The notes: a model not told the origin generated them from the sequence alone. A stretch of DNA of 7,837 nt from an uncultured Lachnospiraceae bacterium (GCA_902797705.1 CADBTX010000033.1:1-7837), one strand, 5' to 3'; numbered from the stretch's first letter, positions 1-6,243 are shown. Program-made: numbers and translations.

Positions 1-370
1 CGGAGTTATGGATGAGGTAAAGAGGATCTTTAAGCCGGAGTTCATCAACCGTATCGATGATATCATCGTATTCAGGAAGCTTAACGACAAGGATATGAAG
101 GATATCGTGACCCTTCTCTCAAAGGATCTTGTCAAGCGGGCGAAGGACAATATGGGGATCACCCTGAAGATCACTGATAAAGTGAAGAGGCAGGTCATTG
201 AAAAGGGTTCAGACAAGAAGTTCGGAGCCAGACCCTTAAAGAGGGCGATACAGAACATGATAGAGGATCCCCTTGCGGAGGCTCTCCTTACGGGAGAATT
301 CGCTTCAGGCGATACGGTAAAGGCCGAACTTAAAAATGACGATATAGTATTCAATAAGGTCTCAAAATAA
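1..370 (+). CDS. clpC: ClpC-type ATP-dependent Clp protease ATP-binding subunit, C-terminal part (5' truncated by window)
   Basis: This is the last 123 codons (frame starts at base 2) of a Hsp100/Clp AAA+ unfoldase, which in Gram-positive bacteria feeds unfolded substrates to the ClpP peptidase in the cytosol. The segment PEFINRIDDIIVF (bases about 35-73) carries the D2 arginine-finger region typical of ClpB/ClpC. The downstream FGARPLKRAIQ (bases about 221-253) is the sensor-2 motif of the D2 small domain, with Arg in GAR. IEDPLAEALLTGEF is the usual family ending, and the protein stops shortly after it with no extra tail. ClpC rather than ClpB or ClpX is inferred from the C-terminal form and from lying directly upstream of radA, as in many Firmicutes. 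The ATPase Walker motifs and N-domain lie outside the window. The ATG at base 8 is internal. The next gene follows after 22 bases. Confidence 0.9.
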   Translation, partial: GVMDEVKRIFKPEFINRIDDIIVFRKLNDKDMKDIVTLLSKDLVKRAKDNMGITLKITDKVKRQVIEKGSDKKFGARPLKRAIQNMIEDPLAEALLTGEFASGDTVKAELKNDDIVFNKVSK

Positions 371-376
371 TCAAAC

Positions 377-381
377 GGAGG
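377..381 (+). promoter_or_regulatory. ribosome binding site of the 136-residue gene
   Basis: GGAGG lies 11 bases before the ATG at 393, within the 22-base gap after clpC. The spacing is slightly long. No promoter or terminator fits in the gap, so the gene is probably read from the clpC transcript. Confidence 0.7.
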
Positions 382-392
382 AAAATTAGATC

Positions 393-803
393 ATGGCAGC
401 AGTTAAGGAACTCATCAGGGCCGAGGAAAACGGAAACTTAAGCTTCGGAGACCACACTCTGGACACAAAGGCAAAGAAGGAGGATTTCCCCCATGCCGGC
501 GATCTCTACAAGGTAAAGACCTATAACGAGATCACCAAGCTTGAGAGGAACGGGATCTTTGTGTATGAGTCGGTTCCCGGGACCAGCGTAAACAATTTCC
601 TGGAGACGGAAGAAGGCGTGAGCTTCGATGCCGAGGGTAAGGAGGATGCCCAGATCACCCTGGGACTGGCGGATGAGACCGAATACGAGGTTTTCGTAAA
701 CGGAGGAAGCGTCGGCAGGATGAAGACCAACCTCGGAGGAAAACTTTCCGTAAGCGTGGAATTATCCGGCGGTAAGGTCCATGTCGAGGTGAAGAAAGCC
801 TGA
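393..803 (+). CDS. conserved small protein of unknown function, 'endosialidase-like' (136 aa)
   Basis: Function unknown. I recognise it as a family found beside radA in Lachnospiraceae and commonly labelled 'endosialidase'. That label has no support here: true endosialidases are large phage tailspike enzymes, and nothing in 136 residues resembles a sialidase catalytic domain. The N-terminal part (residues 1-58) is charged and contains the recognisable stretch GDLYKVKTYNEITKLERNG. The C-terminal part (about 60-136) alternates hydrophobic and polar residues, as in a beta-sandwich or beta-roll, for example EYEVFVNGG and GKLSVSVELSGGKVHVEV. There is no signal peptide, no membrane segment and no cysteine, so a soluble cytosolic protein is likely. 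It sits 22 bases after clpC, and its stop codon overlaps the radA start by one base. That implies co-expression with, and perhaps a role near, proteolysis or DNA repair (inference). Confidence 0.8.
   Translation: MAAVKELIRAEENGNLSFGDHTLDTKAKKEDFPHAGDLYKVKTYNEITKLERNGIFVYESVPGTSVNNFLETEEGVSFDAEGKEDAQITLGLADETEYEVFVNGGSVGRMKTNLGGKLSVSVELSGGKVHVEVKKA
786..792 (+). promoter_or_regulatory. ribosome binding site of radA, inside the upstream gene
   Basis: GAGGTGA, a good match to the 16S anti-Shine-Dalgarno, is embedded in the last codons of the upstream gene and ends 10 bases before the radA ATG at 803. Together with the TGATG stop/start overlap it supports this radA start and translational coupling. 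Confidence 0.65.
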
Positions 804-2179
804 TGGCATCAGGTAAGAAAAAGACGGTATTTGTCTGCAGTAACTGCGGATATGAGTCCCAGAAATGGGTGGGTAACTGCCCCGGCTGCCATGAGTGGAA
901 CACCCTCGTGGAGGAGACCCTGAAGAGCGATATAAAGTCAGAGGCTCCGTCAGCCGTGCTTTCCAGAAAGATAAGGGAAGGGGGCAGGGCAAAGCCCCTG
1001 TCCTTTAAGAGCATAGAGGGCAGCACTGAGATAAGGATATCAAGCGGCATGGAGGAACTGGACCGGGTCCTGGGAGGGGGCATAGTCAGAGGTTCCATGG
1101 TGCTGGTGGGTGGAGATCCGGGTATAGGGAAATCCACCCTTCTTCTTCAGGTCTGCAGAAATATCAGCAGGAAGCATGAGGTCCTCTATGTCTCCGGAGA
1201 GGAATCCTTAAGCCAGATAAAACTTCGCGCCATGAGGATCGGGGAATTCAGCGATTCCCTTAAGGTGCTTTCGGAAACGGATCTGGATGATATCACAGAG
1301 ATCATCAGAGAGTCGGAGCCGGATCTTGTTGTTATCGATTCCATACAGACCATGTTCAATGAGGACGTGGGTGCGGCTCCCGGCAGTGTTTCCCAGATAA
1401 GGGAGACCACGGCTGTGCTCCTTCGTATCGCCAAGGATCTGGGGATCACCATTTTTATCATCGGCCATGTGACAAAGGAAGGATCTGTGGCAGGCCCCAG
1501 GATACTGGAGCACATGGTGGATACGGTGCTCTATTTCGAGGGAGACACGAAAGGGGCGTACAGGATATTGAGAGGGGTAAAGAACCGCTTTGGCTCCACC
1601 GATGAGATCGGTGTATTTGAAATGGACGAGGGCGGGCTTAAGGAGGTCAAGAACCCTTCGGAATACATGCTTTCCGGAAGACCCGAGAATGCAGGGGGTT
1701 CGGTGGTGAGCTGTTGCATGGAGGGTACGAGGCCCCTCCTTATCGAGATCCAGGCCCTGGTTTGCGAGACTGCCTTCGGATTTCCCAGACGTCAGGCCAG
1801 AGGCACCGATATAAACAAGGTGAATCTTCTGATGGCCGTCCTTGAAAAGCGGCTTGAAATGAAGCTTGCTTCCCTGGACGCCTATGTAAACATAGCGGGA
1901 GGCATAAAGGTAAATGAGCCTGCGCTGGACCTGGGGATAATCCTGGCCATAGCCTCCTCATACAAAAACGCTCCTCTGGGGCAGAATGTGGCGGCTTTCG
2001 GAGAAGTCGGACTTTCGGGAGAGGTCAGAAGCGTGACCCAGACCATGCAGAGAGTGAATGAAGCCGCGAGACTGGGTTTTGACAAGATATTCATTCCCTA
2101 TGCATCCCTTAAAGATATAAAGGCCCCGGAAGGGGTAAAGGTCATAGGGGTAAAGAACGTTGGAGATCTGTTAAAGTAG
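803..2179 (+). CDS. radA: DNA repair protein RadA (Sms), full length, 458 aa
   Basis: RadA/Sms is a RecA-like ATPase that processes recombination intermediates and helps branch migration in homologous recombination and repair. All family parts are visible in order. The N-terminal zinc finger has Cys12, Cys15, Cys26 and Cys29 (CSNC...CPGC). The RecA-type core has Walker A GGDPGIGKST at residues 103-112 and a Walker B-like LVVIDS at 175-180. The RadA-specific KNRFG motif is at 260-264. A C-terminal Lon-protease-like domain spans about 290-458 and includes NIAGGIKVNEPALDLGIILAI. The length is normal for the family and nothing is broken. The ATG is chosen because it overlaps the preceding stop (TGATG), has GAGGTGA upstream, and lies 11 codons before the zinc finger. 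It is the last gene of the clpC run and is followed by two hairpins. Confidence 0.97.
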   Translation: MASGKKKTVFVCSNCGYESQKWVGNCPGCHEWNTLVEETLKSDIKSEAPSAVLSRKIREGGRAKPLSFKSIEGSTEIRISSGMEELDRVLGGGIVRGSMVLVGGDPGIGKSTLLLQVCRNISRKHEVLYVSGEESLSQIKLRAMRIGEFSDSLKVLSETDLDDITEIIRESEPDLVVIDSIQTMFNEDVGAAPGSVSQIRETTAVLLRIAKDLGITIFIIGHVTKEGSVAGPRILEHMVDTVLYFEGDTKGAYRILRGVKNRFGSTDEIGVFEMDEGGLKEVKNPSEYMLSGRPENAGGSVVSCCMEGTRPLLIEIQALVCETAFGFPRRQARGTDINKVNLLMAVLEKRLEMKLASLDAYVNIAGGIKVNEPALDLGIILAIASSYKNAPLGQNVAAFGEVGLSGEVRSVTQTMQRVNEAARLGFDKIFIPYASLKDIKAPEGVKVIGVKNVGDLLK

Positions 2180-2198
2180 GGCTGCGCCGTCGCAGCCC
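2179..2198 (+). terminator. GC-rich stem-loop on the radA stop codon
   Basis: GGGCTGCG (2179-2186) pairs perfectly with CGCAGCCC (2191-2198) around a CCGT loop. The first G is the last base of the radA TAG. No T-run follows (TTCGAGTCCC), so alone it is a poor intrinsic terminator. It may protect the mRNA 3' end or assist the second hairpin 22 bases on. Confidence 0.5.
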
Positions 2199-2220
2199 TT
2201 CGAGTCCCACTTATGTATGC

Positions 2221-2250
2221 AAAAAAAGATGCCTTATCGGCATCTTTTTT
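2221..2250. terminator. bidirectional intrinsic terminator between radA and tRNA-Trp
   Basis: GATGCC (2228-2233) pairs with GGCATC (2239-2244) around a TTATC loop. Seven A's precede the stem and six T's follow it. It therefore reads as a U-tract terminator for radA on the plus strand and equally for the tRNA on the minus strand, which ends at 2258. This is a standard arrangement for convergent units. Confidence 0.88.
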
Positions 2251-2257
2251 ATACGAG

Positions 2258-2328
2258 CAGGGGAAGAGGGACTCGAACCCCCGTGAACGGTTTTGGAGAC
2301 CGTCATACTACCACTGTATGATTCCCCT
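2258..2328 (-). tRNA. tRNA-Trp (anticodon CCA)
   Basis: Read on the minus strand, the cloverleaf is complete in 71 bases. The acceptor stem is AGGGGAA/TTCCCCT (2328-2322 with 2265-2259). The D-stem is ATAC/GTAT with AGTGGTA as loop. The anticodon stem is ACGGT/ACCGT with loop CTCCAAA. The variable region is four bases, and the T-arm loop is TTCGAGT on GGGGG/CCCTC (one G-T pair). The loop places CCA at positions 34-36, which reads UGG. The A1-U72 pair and G73 agree with bacterial tryptophan tRNA identity elements. The bases after G73 are CTC, so the 3' CCA is not encoded and must be added enzymatically. The gene is convergent with radA. Confidence 0.96.
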
Positions 2329-2350
2329 ATATATCTGCGCAGTCTCTTCA

Positions 2351-2368
2351 TATACCTTACATGGTATA
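2351..2368. repeat. perfect inverted repeat TATACC-N6-GGTATA upstream of tRNA-Trp
   Basis: Six-base arms TATACC (2351-2356) and GGTATA (2363-2368) flank TTACAT, 23 bases upstream of the tRNA 5' end. It overlaps the spacer and -10 of one possible tRNA promoter (TTGCGC at 2378-2373, then TATATG near 2354-2349, minus strand). It could be an operator, a leader hairpin, or chance in AT-rich DNA. Confidence 0.35.
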
Positions 2369-2386
2369 GCGTGCGCAACAAAAGAT

Positions 2387-2415
2387 ATTTTACTATCAAA
2401 TCCTTGGAAAAGCAA
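2387..2415 (-). promoter_or_regulatory. candidate promoter for tRNA-Trp
   Basis: On the minus strand, TTGCTT (2415-2410), a 17-base spacer and TAAAAT (2392-2387) form a reasonable sigma-A promoter. It would start transcription about 50 bases before the mature tRNA. A weaker alternative closer in is TTGCGC (2378-2373) with TATATG (2354-2349) at 18 bases. The choice between them cannot be made from sequence alone. Confidence 0.5.
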
Positions 2416-2438
2416 GTAAAATCTCTATTCTTTTTTTG

Positions 2439-2467
2439 TTGTTTAATAATCCCGAATGATTTATAAT
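2439..2467 (+). promoter_or_regulatory. sigma-A promoter for the nhaC-family gene cluster
   Basis: TTGTTT (2439-2444), exactly 17 bases, then a consensus TATAAT (2462-2467). The bases before it (about 2421-2438) are T-rich like an UP element. Transcription would start near 2474, at the first base of a hairpin, giving a leader of about 90 bases. Confidence 0.78.
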
Positions 2468-2473
2468 TACTAA

Positions 2474-2550
2474 GATTGCTGTGGCAATCCGCGCTTCGCA
2501 GACCACGGCTTCGCAAGGCGCACTCAGGGCTGTGGGTTTCAAAAAACAAT
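2474..2550 (+). promoter_or_regulatory. structured 5' leader with competing pairings upstream of nhaC (candidate cis-regulatory RNA)
   Basis: Hairpin 1 is GATTGC (2474-2479)/GCAATC (2484-2489) with loop TGTG. Hairpin 2 is CCACGGC (2503-2509)/GCTGTGG (2529-2535), seven pairs with one G-U. The heptamer GCTGTGG also occurs at 2478-2484, across the 3' end of the first strand and the loop of hairpin 1. The central CCACGGC could therefore pair upstream or downstream but not both. An 8-base direct repeat GCTTCGCA lies at 2493-2500 and 2508-2515. There is no U-run terminator before the gene, and no clear anti-Shine-Dalgarno was seen. The class and ligand are not identified. Confidence 0.4.
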
Positions 2551-2555
2551 AGGAG
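2551..2555 (+). promoter_or_regulatory. ribosome binding site of the nhaC-family gene
   Basis: AGGAG, eight bases before the ATG at 2564. It is the only start in the frame with good spacing and places the hydrophobic protein start where the family expects it. Confidence 0.8.
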
Positions 2556-2563
2556 AGAAAATC

Positions 2564-4069
2564 ATGGAGAATTCTGTTTTTATCGGCACTGCCTGGTCGC
2601 TTCTTCCCCCGGTGATAGCCATAGTACTGGCTTTTATCACAAAGGAGGTTTATTCTTCGCTTTTTGTCGGGATCATTTCCGGAGCACTTCTCTACGGGCA
2701 GTTCAATCCCTGGATAAGCTTTGAATCCATTTTCACCATAATGACCGAAAATATCGATCTGAACATCCTCATCTTTCTCGTGATGCTGGGGATGATAGTC
2801 ATACTCATGCAGAAATCTGGCGGAAGTGCAGCGTACGGCAGATGGGCCGGAAGCAGGATAAAGAATAAGAAGACGGCATTGCTTGCCACCACCTTCCTTG
2901 GAATGCTGATCTTTGTTGACGATTACTTTAACTGTCTTACCGTGGGCAGCGTGATGAGACCTGTTACCGACAAGTTTAAGATCTCTAGAGCAAAACTCGC
3001 ATACATAATAGATGCCACGGCGGCTCCGGTATGTATCATAGCTCCCATTTCCAGCTGGGCGGCTGCGGTAAATTCCTATGTTCCCGAGGATGCGGGGATA
3101 AGCGGGCTGCAGCTCTTTATCAGCACCATTCCCTTTAATTTCTACGCTCTGCTTACCCTTTTTATGGTGATCTACACCAGCTCAAGGGGCATAGATTTCG
3201 GAATAATGAGGCTTCATGAGAAGAATGCGGAAGAAAAGGGAGATCTCTTTACTGATCACAAGGATGATTTCCAGTCGGCGGAAGAGATAAAGGAGAATCC
3301 CAACGGAAGAGTATACGATCTGGTCATCCCCACCCTCATGCTCATTGTATCTGCAGTGGGAGCCATGATGTACACGGGCTTTTCAAGCGGTGCTTCCAAT
3401 GTGCAGGAGGCCTTTGCCGACTGTGATTCGGAGATCTCGCTGATATTTGCCACATTTATCACCGTCCTTTTCCTTTTCTTCTTCTACATACCGAGGAAAG
3501 TGGTGAGCTTCGGAGAGTTTATGTCCAGCTTTGTAACGGGATTTCAGCTTATGATCCCTGCCATTGCCATCCTTACCTTTGCCTGGACCCTTAAGGGCGT
3601 GACCCAGGCTCTCGGGATAAAGGATTTTGTGGCTGCAACAGTGGGGAATGCTTCCTACGGGCTTAATTTCGTTCCGGTCATAATGTTCATTATCGCCATA
3701 TTCATTGCCTTTTCAACGGGAACATCCTGGGGGACCTTTGCCATACTGGTACCCATAGTTACCAGTATCTTCGGTGCGGATTCCCTTAACATGATGATCA
3801 TTTCCATATCGGCAGTCCTTGCGGGAGCAGTATGCGGCGACCATATCTCACCCATCTCCGATACTACCATCATGTCCAGTGCGGGGGCCCAGTGTTATCA
3901 CATGAATCACGTATCCTCTCAGATGCAGTATGCCGTGATACCGTTTATCTGCTGTATCGTGGGTTATATCATCTCCGGATTTACCGGCAACTGGGTATTT
4001 TCCCTTATAGCCGGCGCTGTGGTAATGGTAGCGGCGCTGGAGATAATGAAACGCAGGGAAAATGCGTAA
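2564..4069 (+). CDS. nhaC: Na+/H+ antiporter, NhaC family (501 aa)
   Basis: Cytoplasmic-membrane secondary transporter of the NhaC family, expected to exchange Na+ for H+ and so help pH and sodium balance. Some family members exchange malate/lactate together with Na+ and H+, so the substrate is not certain. About 11-13 hydrophobic segments are visible, for example residues 10-25, 66-84, 104-125, 185-206, 252-271, 291-309, 367-386, 408-425 and 457-473. Family signatures are IFVDDYFNCLTVGSVM (116-131), APVCIIAPISSWAAAV (154-169), FSTGTSWGTFAI (383-394) and the hallmark GDHISPISDTTIMSSAGA (425-442), with acidic and Ser/Thr residues likely in ion binding. A hydrophilic acidic loop lies at about 207-250. 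The length is normal. It is first in a probable four-gene transcript with its own promoter and structured leader. The next gene begins 22 bases later. Confidence 0.93.
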   Translation: MENSVFIGTAWSLLPPVIAIVLAFITKEVYSSLFVGIISGALLYGQFNPWISFESIFTIMTENIDLNILIFLVMLGMIVILMQKSGGSAAYGRWAGSRIKNKKTALLATTFLGMLIFVDDYFNCLTVGSVMRPVTDKFKISRAKLAYIIDATAAPVCIIAPISSWAAAVNSYVPEDAGISGLQLFISTIPFNFYALLTLFMVIYTSSRGIDFGIMRLHEKNAEEKGDLFTDHKDDFQSAEEIKENPNGRVYDLVIPTLMLIVSAVGAMMYTGFSSGASNVQEAFADCDSEISLIFATFITVLFLFFFYIPRKVVSFGEFMSSFVTGFQLMIPAIAILTFAWTLKGVTQALGIKDFVAATVGNASYGLNFVPVIMFIIAIFIAFSTGTSWGTFAILVPIVTSIFGADSLNMMIISISAVLAGAVCGDHISPISDTTIMSSAGAQCYHMNHVSSQMQYAVIPFICCIVGYIISGFTGNWVFSLIAGAVVMVAALEIMKRRENA

Positions 4070-4079
4070 ATATCTGTTT

Positions 4080-4084
4080 GGGAG
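4080..4084 (+). promoter_or_regulatory. ribosome binding site that selects a TTG start
   Basis: GGGAG lies seven bases before TTG at 4092, in the 22-base gap after nhaC. No ATG or GTG in the same frame is near. The cyclic-nucleotide-binding-like fold begins within ten residues of this TTG, so a later start would cut into it. Confidence 0.7.
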
Positions 4085-4091
4085 TTAAAAT

Positions 4092-6191
4092 TTGGGTATA
4101 AAGGAACTGAAAAAAGATGATATTCTTCATAGCGCAGGGGACCGGGTCCAGGAGGTGGAGATAGTCCTTAAGGGAGGTGTCCGGATCCACAATGCCGACG
4201 GAGGCATGGTCCTTAAGACCGGTTCCATGATAGGGGTTTCGGAAGAGCCGGGAGATACATATTCCTTTGATTATACAGCAGACAGCGATGCCACGGTCTA
4301 TTCCTACGATTTCTCCAATATGGAGGATGTGGTAAAGGTCATAAAGCTGAACCTGAAGATCGCGCCTGTCCTTGCTTCATCCAGCGTGCGTTCCGCGGTG
4401 GATTGTTTTTCGTGGTATGAAAAGATAAGGACGGAGTGTGAGAATTTATTTAATGGCGTTAAGCGGGATCTGGAGGATTATAAGAGTCTTATGTTCGAAC
4501 TCTCCAGGGATCCCGAGGAATATCCTGAGATAGAGAACTTAATGGAACCCAGAGAGGCCGAAGGTCTGGAGGAATGGCGGCTTGAATATCTGAATTCACT
4601 TCTTGAGAACGACGCCGTGATACGTAAGGGTTACTACGGCCTTAATATCAGTATCTGTACAGGCGTGATCCTCCAGAACAATGAGTTCATGAAAAAGATC
4701 TTTGCCGAGATCATAAGGATATGCCGGTATAAGGAATATCTGAACGAAGTGACCGCTTCCTTCAAGATGGACTACAAGTACGCCAGGGCCCAGATGGAAA
4801 GCGAAGGAGAGAGCGAAGGCGGCGAAAGGGAGATAAAGGATGCAATGTCCATAATCCTTGGGTACTCTGAGGCGCCTTCTTCCACTGTGCAGATGTTCGA
4901 GAAACTGGTGGAGGAATATGCCGCTGCTCCGGATAAGACCGAGACCACGGATGAGATGAGGAAGCTCAGGAAGGAACTGTCAAGGATCTTCTATGATGTC
5001 TACTACGCCATCTTCATGAAGACTCTGACGGACAAGAATCCTCCCCTGGAAGTGAAGATGTTCCTGCTCTTCGGCTTTATGGACGAGAAGCTGGCCGGCA
5101 AGGAAAACACGGCCATCCTTGCGAATTTTGCGAGACAGTGGAAGAGCGACCCCTCGGGAAGAGTGGTCACCATCAGGGACTGGCTCAAGCTTATCTATGA
5201 AATGAAGGTCAATCCTTCCAAAAATGAATTTGACAGCGATTATATAGAGTACTTACGGGAACAGGTCACGGGCGGCTATATCACCAGGGAGGATGAGGCA
5301 GCCTACAAGAATGACAAGGTAAGGCGGCTGAAGTTTGAGATAGAGAATTTCTTTACCATGGGAAACAGGCTCACCTTCGGGCGGGTCACTACCTTTGTCC
5401 CCATTTTTACTGATGATGCGGTGCTCCGTCCCTTAAGGACAGCCCTTATCACCCCTGAAAAGGTGAAGACTGCGCTGAACGCCATAAGGGATATAGATTT
5501 CTCGCTGTTTTACAGGGATTCCGTTACCGCCTTTGAAGAACTGGAGATCAATCAGTTCGTGGAATCAAAGGAAGTTCTGCCTTACGTTATACTGATGCCG
5601 AATATGGGTTCAAGGACCTCCATGTGGCAGGAGATCGACGGAAAGAGGAGAGATACACCGGCCAGGATGATGCTTTCCATACTCTTTACCGAGGATCTGG
5701 GAGAAGCAATGACCAAGCTATGCGGTGAGTTCAGATGGGAGATGTGCCGCAGGGTCCAGGGCGTGCACTGGAACGACGTCACCGATCCCAGCCTTACCAG
5801 CGAATATTGCGATTATATGCAGTTCTACAGGAAGAATCACGATATCTCCCCTGAGAACAGGGAAAAGATAAAACTGGCGCTGCAGAAGTCCAGGAATAAT
5901 TACAGGACTGTGTTTGTGGCGGATTATATGGTCTATATCAGGAACGAAGCTACGGGATCTGCCCGCTTAAATAAGATCGCAAGAGGCATAGTCTTCAGAT
6001 ATTGCCCCTTCAGAGCGGAAAAGAGGGAGGCCATGAAGGCAAATCCCCTTTATGCGGATCTGATCGAAAAGTACGGGATAAAGCAAAAGGGAAAGATCCA
6101 TCTCATACAGGTCATGATGCAGAAGATAAAGAAGATGGAGGCTTCCGTTCCGGAAACGATCACAAGGCAGCTTGAGTATCTGAAGACCTGA
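4092..6191 (+). CDS. cyclic-nucleotide-binding-like (CRP beta-roll) domain protein with long unknown C-terminal region, 699 aa
   Basis: Exact function unknown. Residues about 5-75 follow the CRP/cNMP beta-roll pattern: LKKDDILHSAGD, VEIVLKGGVRIHN, VLKTGSMIG, then DATVYSYDF. The phosphate-binding cassette is degraded, with no FGE and no Arg before the DATV stretch, so classical cAMP/cGMP binding is doubtful. No helix-turn-helix DNA-binding domain follows. Instead there is a long, mostly helical soluble region (about 80-470), broken by an acidic Glu/Ser/Gly tract at 236-247. After it comes a block rich in aromatic and basic residues (about 495-640), including PNMGSRTSMWQEIDGK, FRWEMCRRVQGVHWND and LTSEYCDYMQFYRKN, which looks strongly constrained. 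There is no signal peptide or membrane segment. It starts at TTG behind GGGAG, 22 bases after nhaC, and a small unknown gene follows. I have a weak memory of similar proteins in Lachnospiraceae and spirochaetes, unverified. A sensory or scaffold role is inference. Confidence 0.8.
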   Translation: MGIKELKKDDILHSAGDRVQEVEIVLKGGVRIHNADGGMVLKTGSMIGVSEEPGDTYSFDYTADSDATVYSYDFSNMEDVVKVIKLNLKIAPVLASSSVRSAVDCFSWYEKIRTECENLFNGVKRDLEDYKSLMFELSRDPEEYPEIENLMEPREAEGLEEWRLEYLNSLLENDAVIRKGYYGLNISICTGVILQNNEFMKKIFAEIIRICRYKEYLNEVTASFKMDYKYARAQMESEGESEGGEREIKDAMSIILGYSEAPSSTVQMFEKLVEEYAAAPDKTETTDEMRKLRKELSRIFYDVYYAIFMKTLTDKNPPLEVKMFLLFGFMDEKLAGKENTAILANFARQWKSDPSGRVVTIRDWLKLIYEMKVNPSKNEFDSDYIEYLREQVTGGYITREDEAAYKNDKVRRLKFEIENFFTMGNRLTFGRVTTFVPIFTDDAVLRPLRTALITPEKVKTALNAIRDIDFSLFYRDSVTAFEELEINQFVESKEVLPYVILMPNMGSRTSMWQEIDGKRRDTPARMMLSILFTEDLGEAMTKLCGEFRWEMCRRVQGVHWNDVTDPSLTSEYCDYMQFYRKNHDISPENREKIKLALQKSRNNYRTVFVADYMVYIRNEATGSARLNKIARGIVFRYCPFRAEKREAMKANPLYADLIEKYGIKQKGKIHLIQVMMQKIKKMEASVPETITRQLEYLKT

Positions 6192-6230
6192 AGTTAAGGA
6201 TCGGGAAACTATTCAGGACAGGCAGGTTTT

Positions 6231-6237
6231 AAGGAGG
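6231..6237 (+). promoter_or_regulatory. strong ribosome binding site that selects a TTG start
   Basis: AAGGAGG, a near-perfect Shine-Dalgarno, lies six bases before TTG at 6244. The first in-frame ATG is nine codons further on and has no comparable site, so TTG is preferred. Confidence 0.8.
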
Positions 6238-6243
6238 GAAATC

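Noticed and set aside
393..803. Real endosialidase or phage tailspike fragment
   Set aside because: The protein is far too small, has no catalytic or stem-domain sequence, and its neighbours are housekeeping genes, not phage genes.
655..1137. 160-codon minus-strand frame opposite the end of the 136-residue gene and radA
   Set aside because: It is a shadow of real plus-strand genes, rich in Pro/Ser/Arg as such shadows are, with no ribosome site.
2199..2328. Attachment site or integrated-element scar at the tRNA-Trp gene
   Set aside because: The only repeat of the tRNA sequence is ten bases, inverted rather than direct, and no integrase or foreign genes flank it.
2213..2419. 68-codon plus-strand frame after radA
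   Set aside because: It overlaps the terminator hairpin and the complement of the tRNA, with no ribosome binding site.
2421..2444. T-rich tract as a terminator on the plus strand
   Set aside because: No stem precedes the T-run, and it is better explained as an AT-rich element upstream of the nhaC promoter.
2211..2549. 112-codon minus-strand reading frame across the intergenic region
   Set aside because: It runs through the terminator and the tRNA-Trp gene on the same strand, has no protein-like composition, and the region is explained by the tRNA and promoters.
2476..2724. 82-codon plus-strand frame overlapping the nhaC start
   Set aside because: It is out of frame with the clear NhaC protein and begins inside the leader hairpin, without a ribosome site. 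A leader peptide role is not supported.
4092..6191. CRP/FNR family transcription factor
   Set aside because: The roll-like N-terminus is not followed by a helix-turn-helix, and the protein is about three times the usual length.
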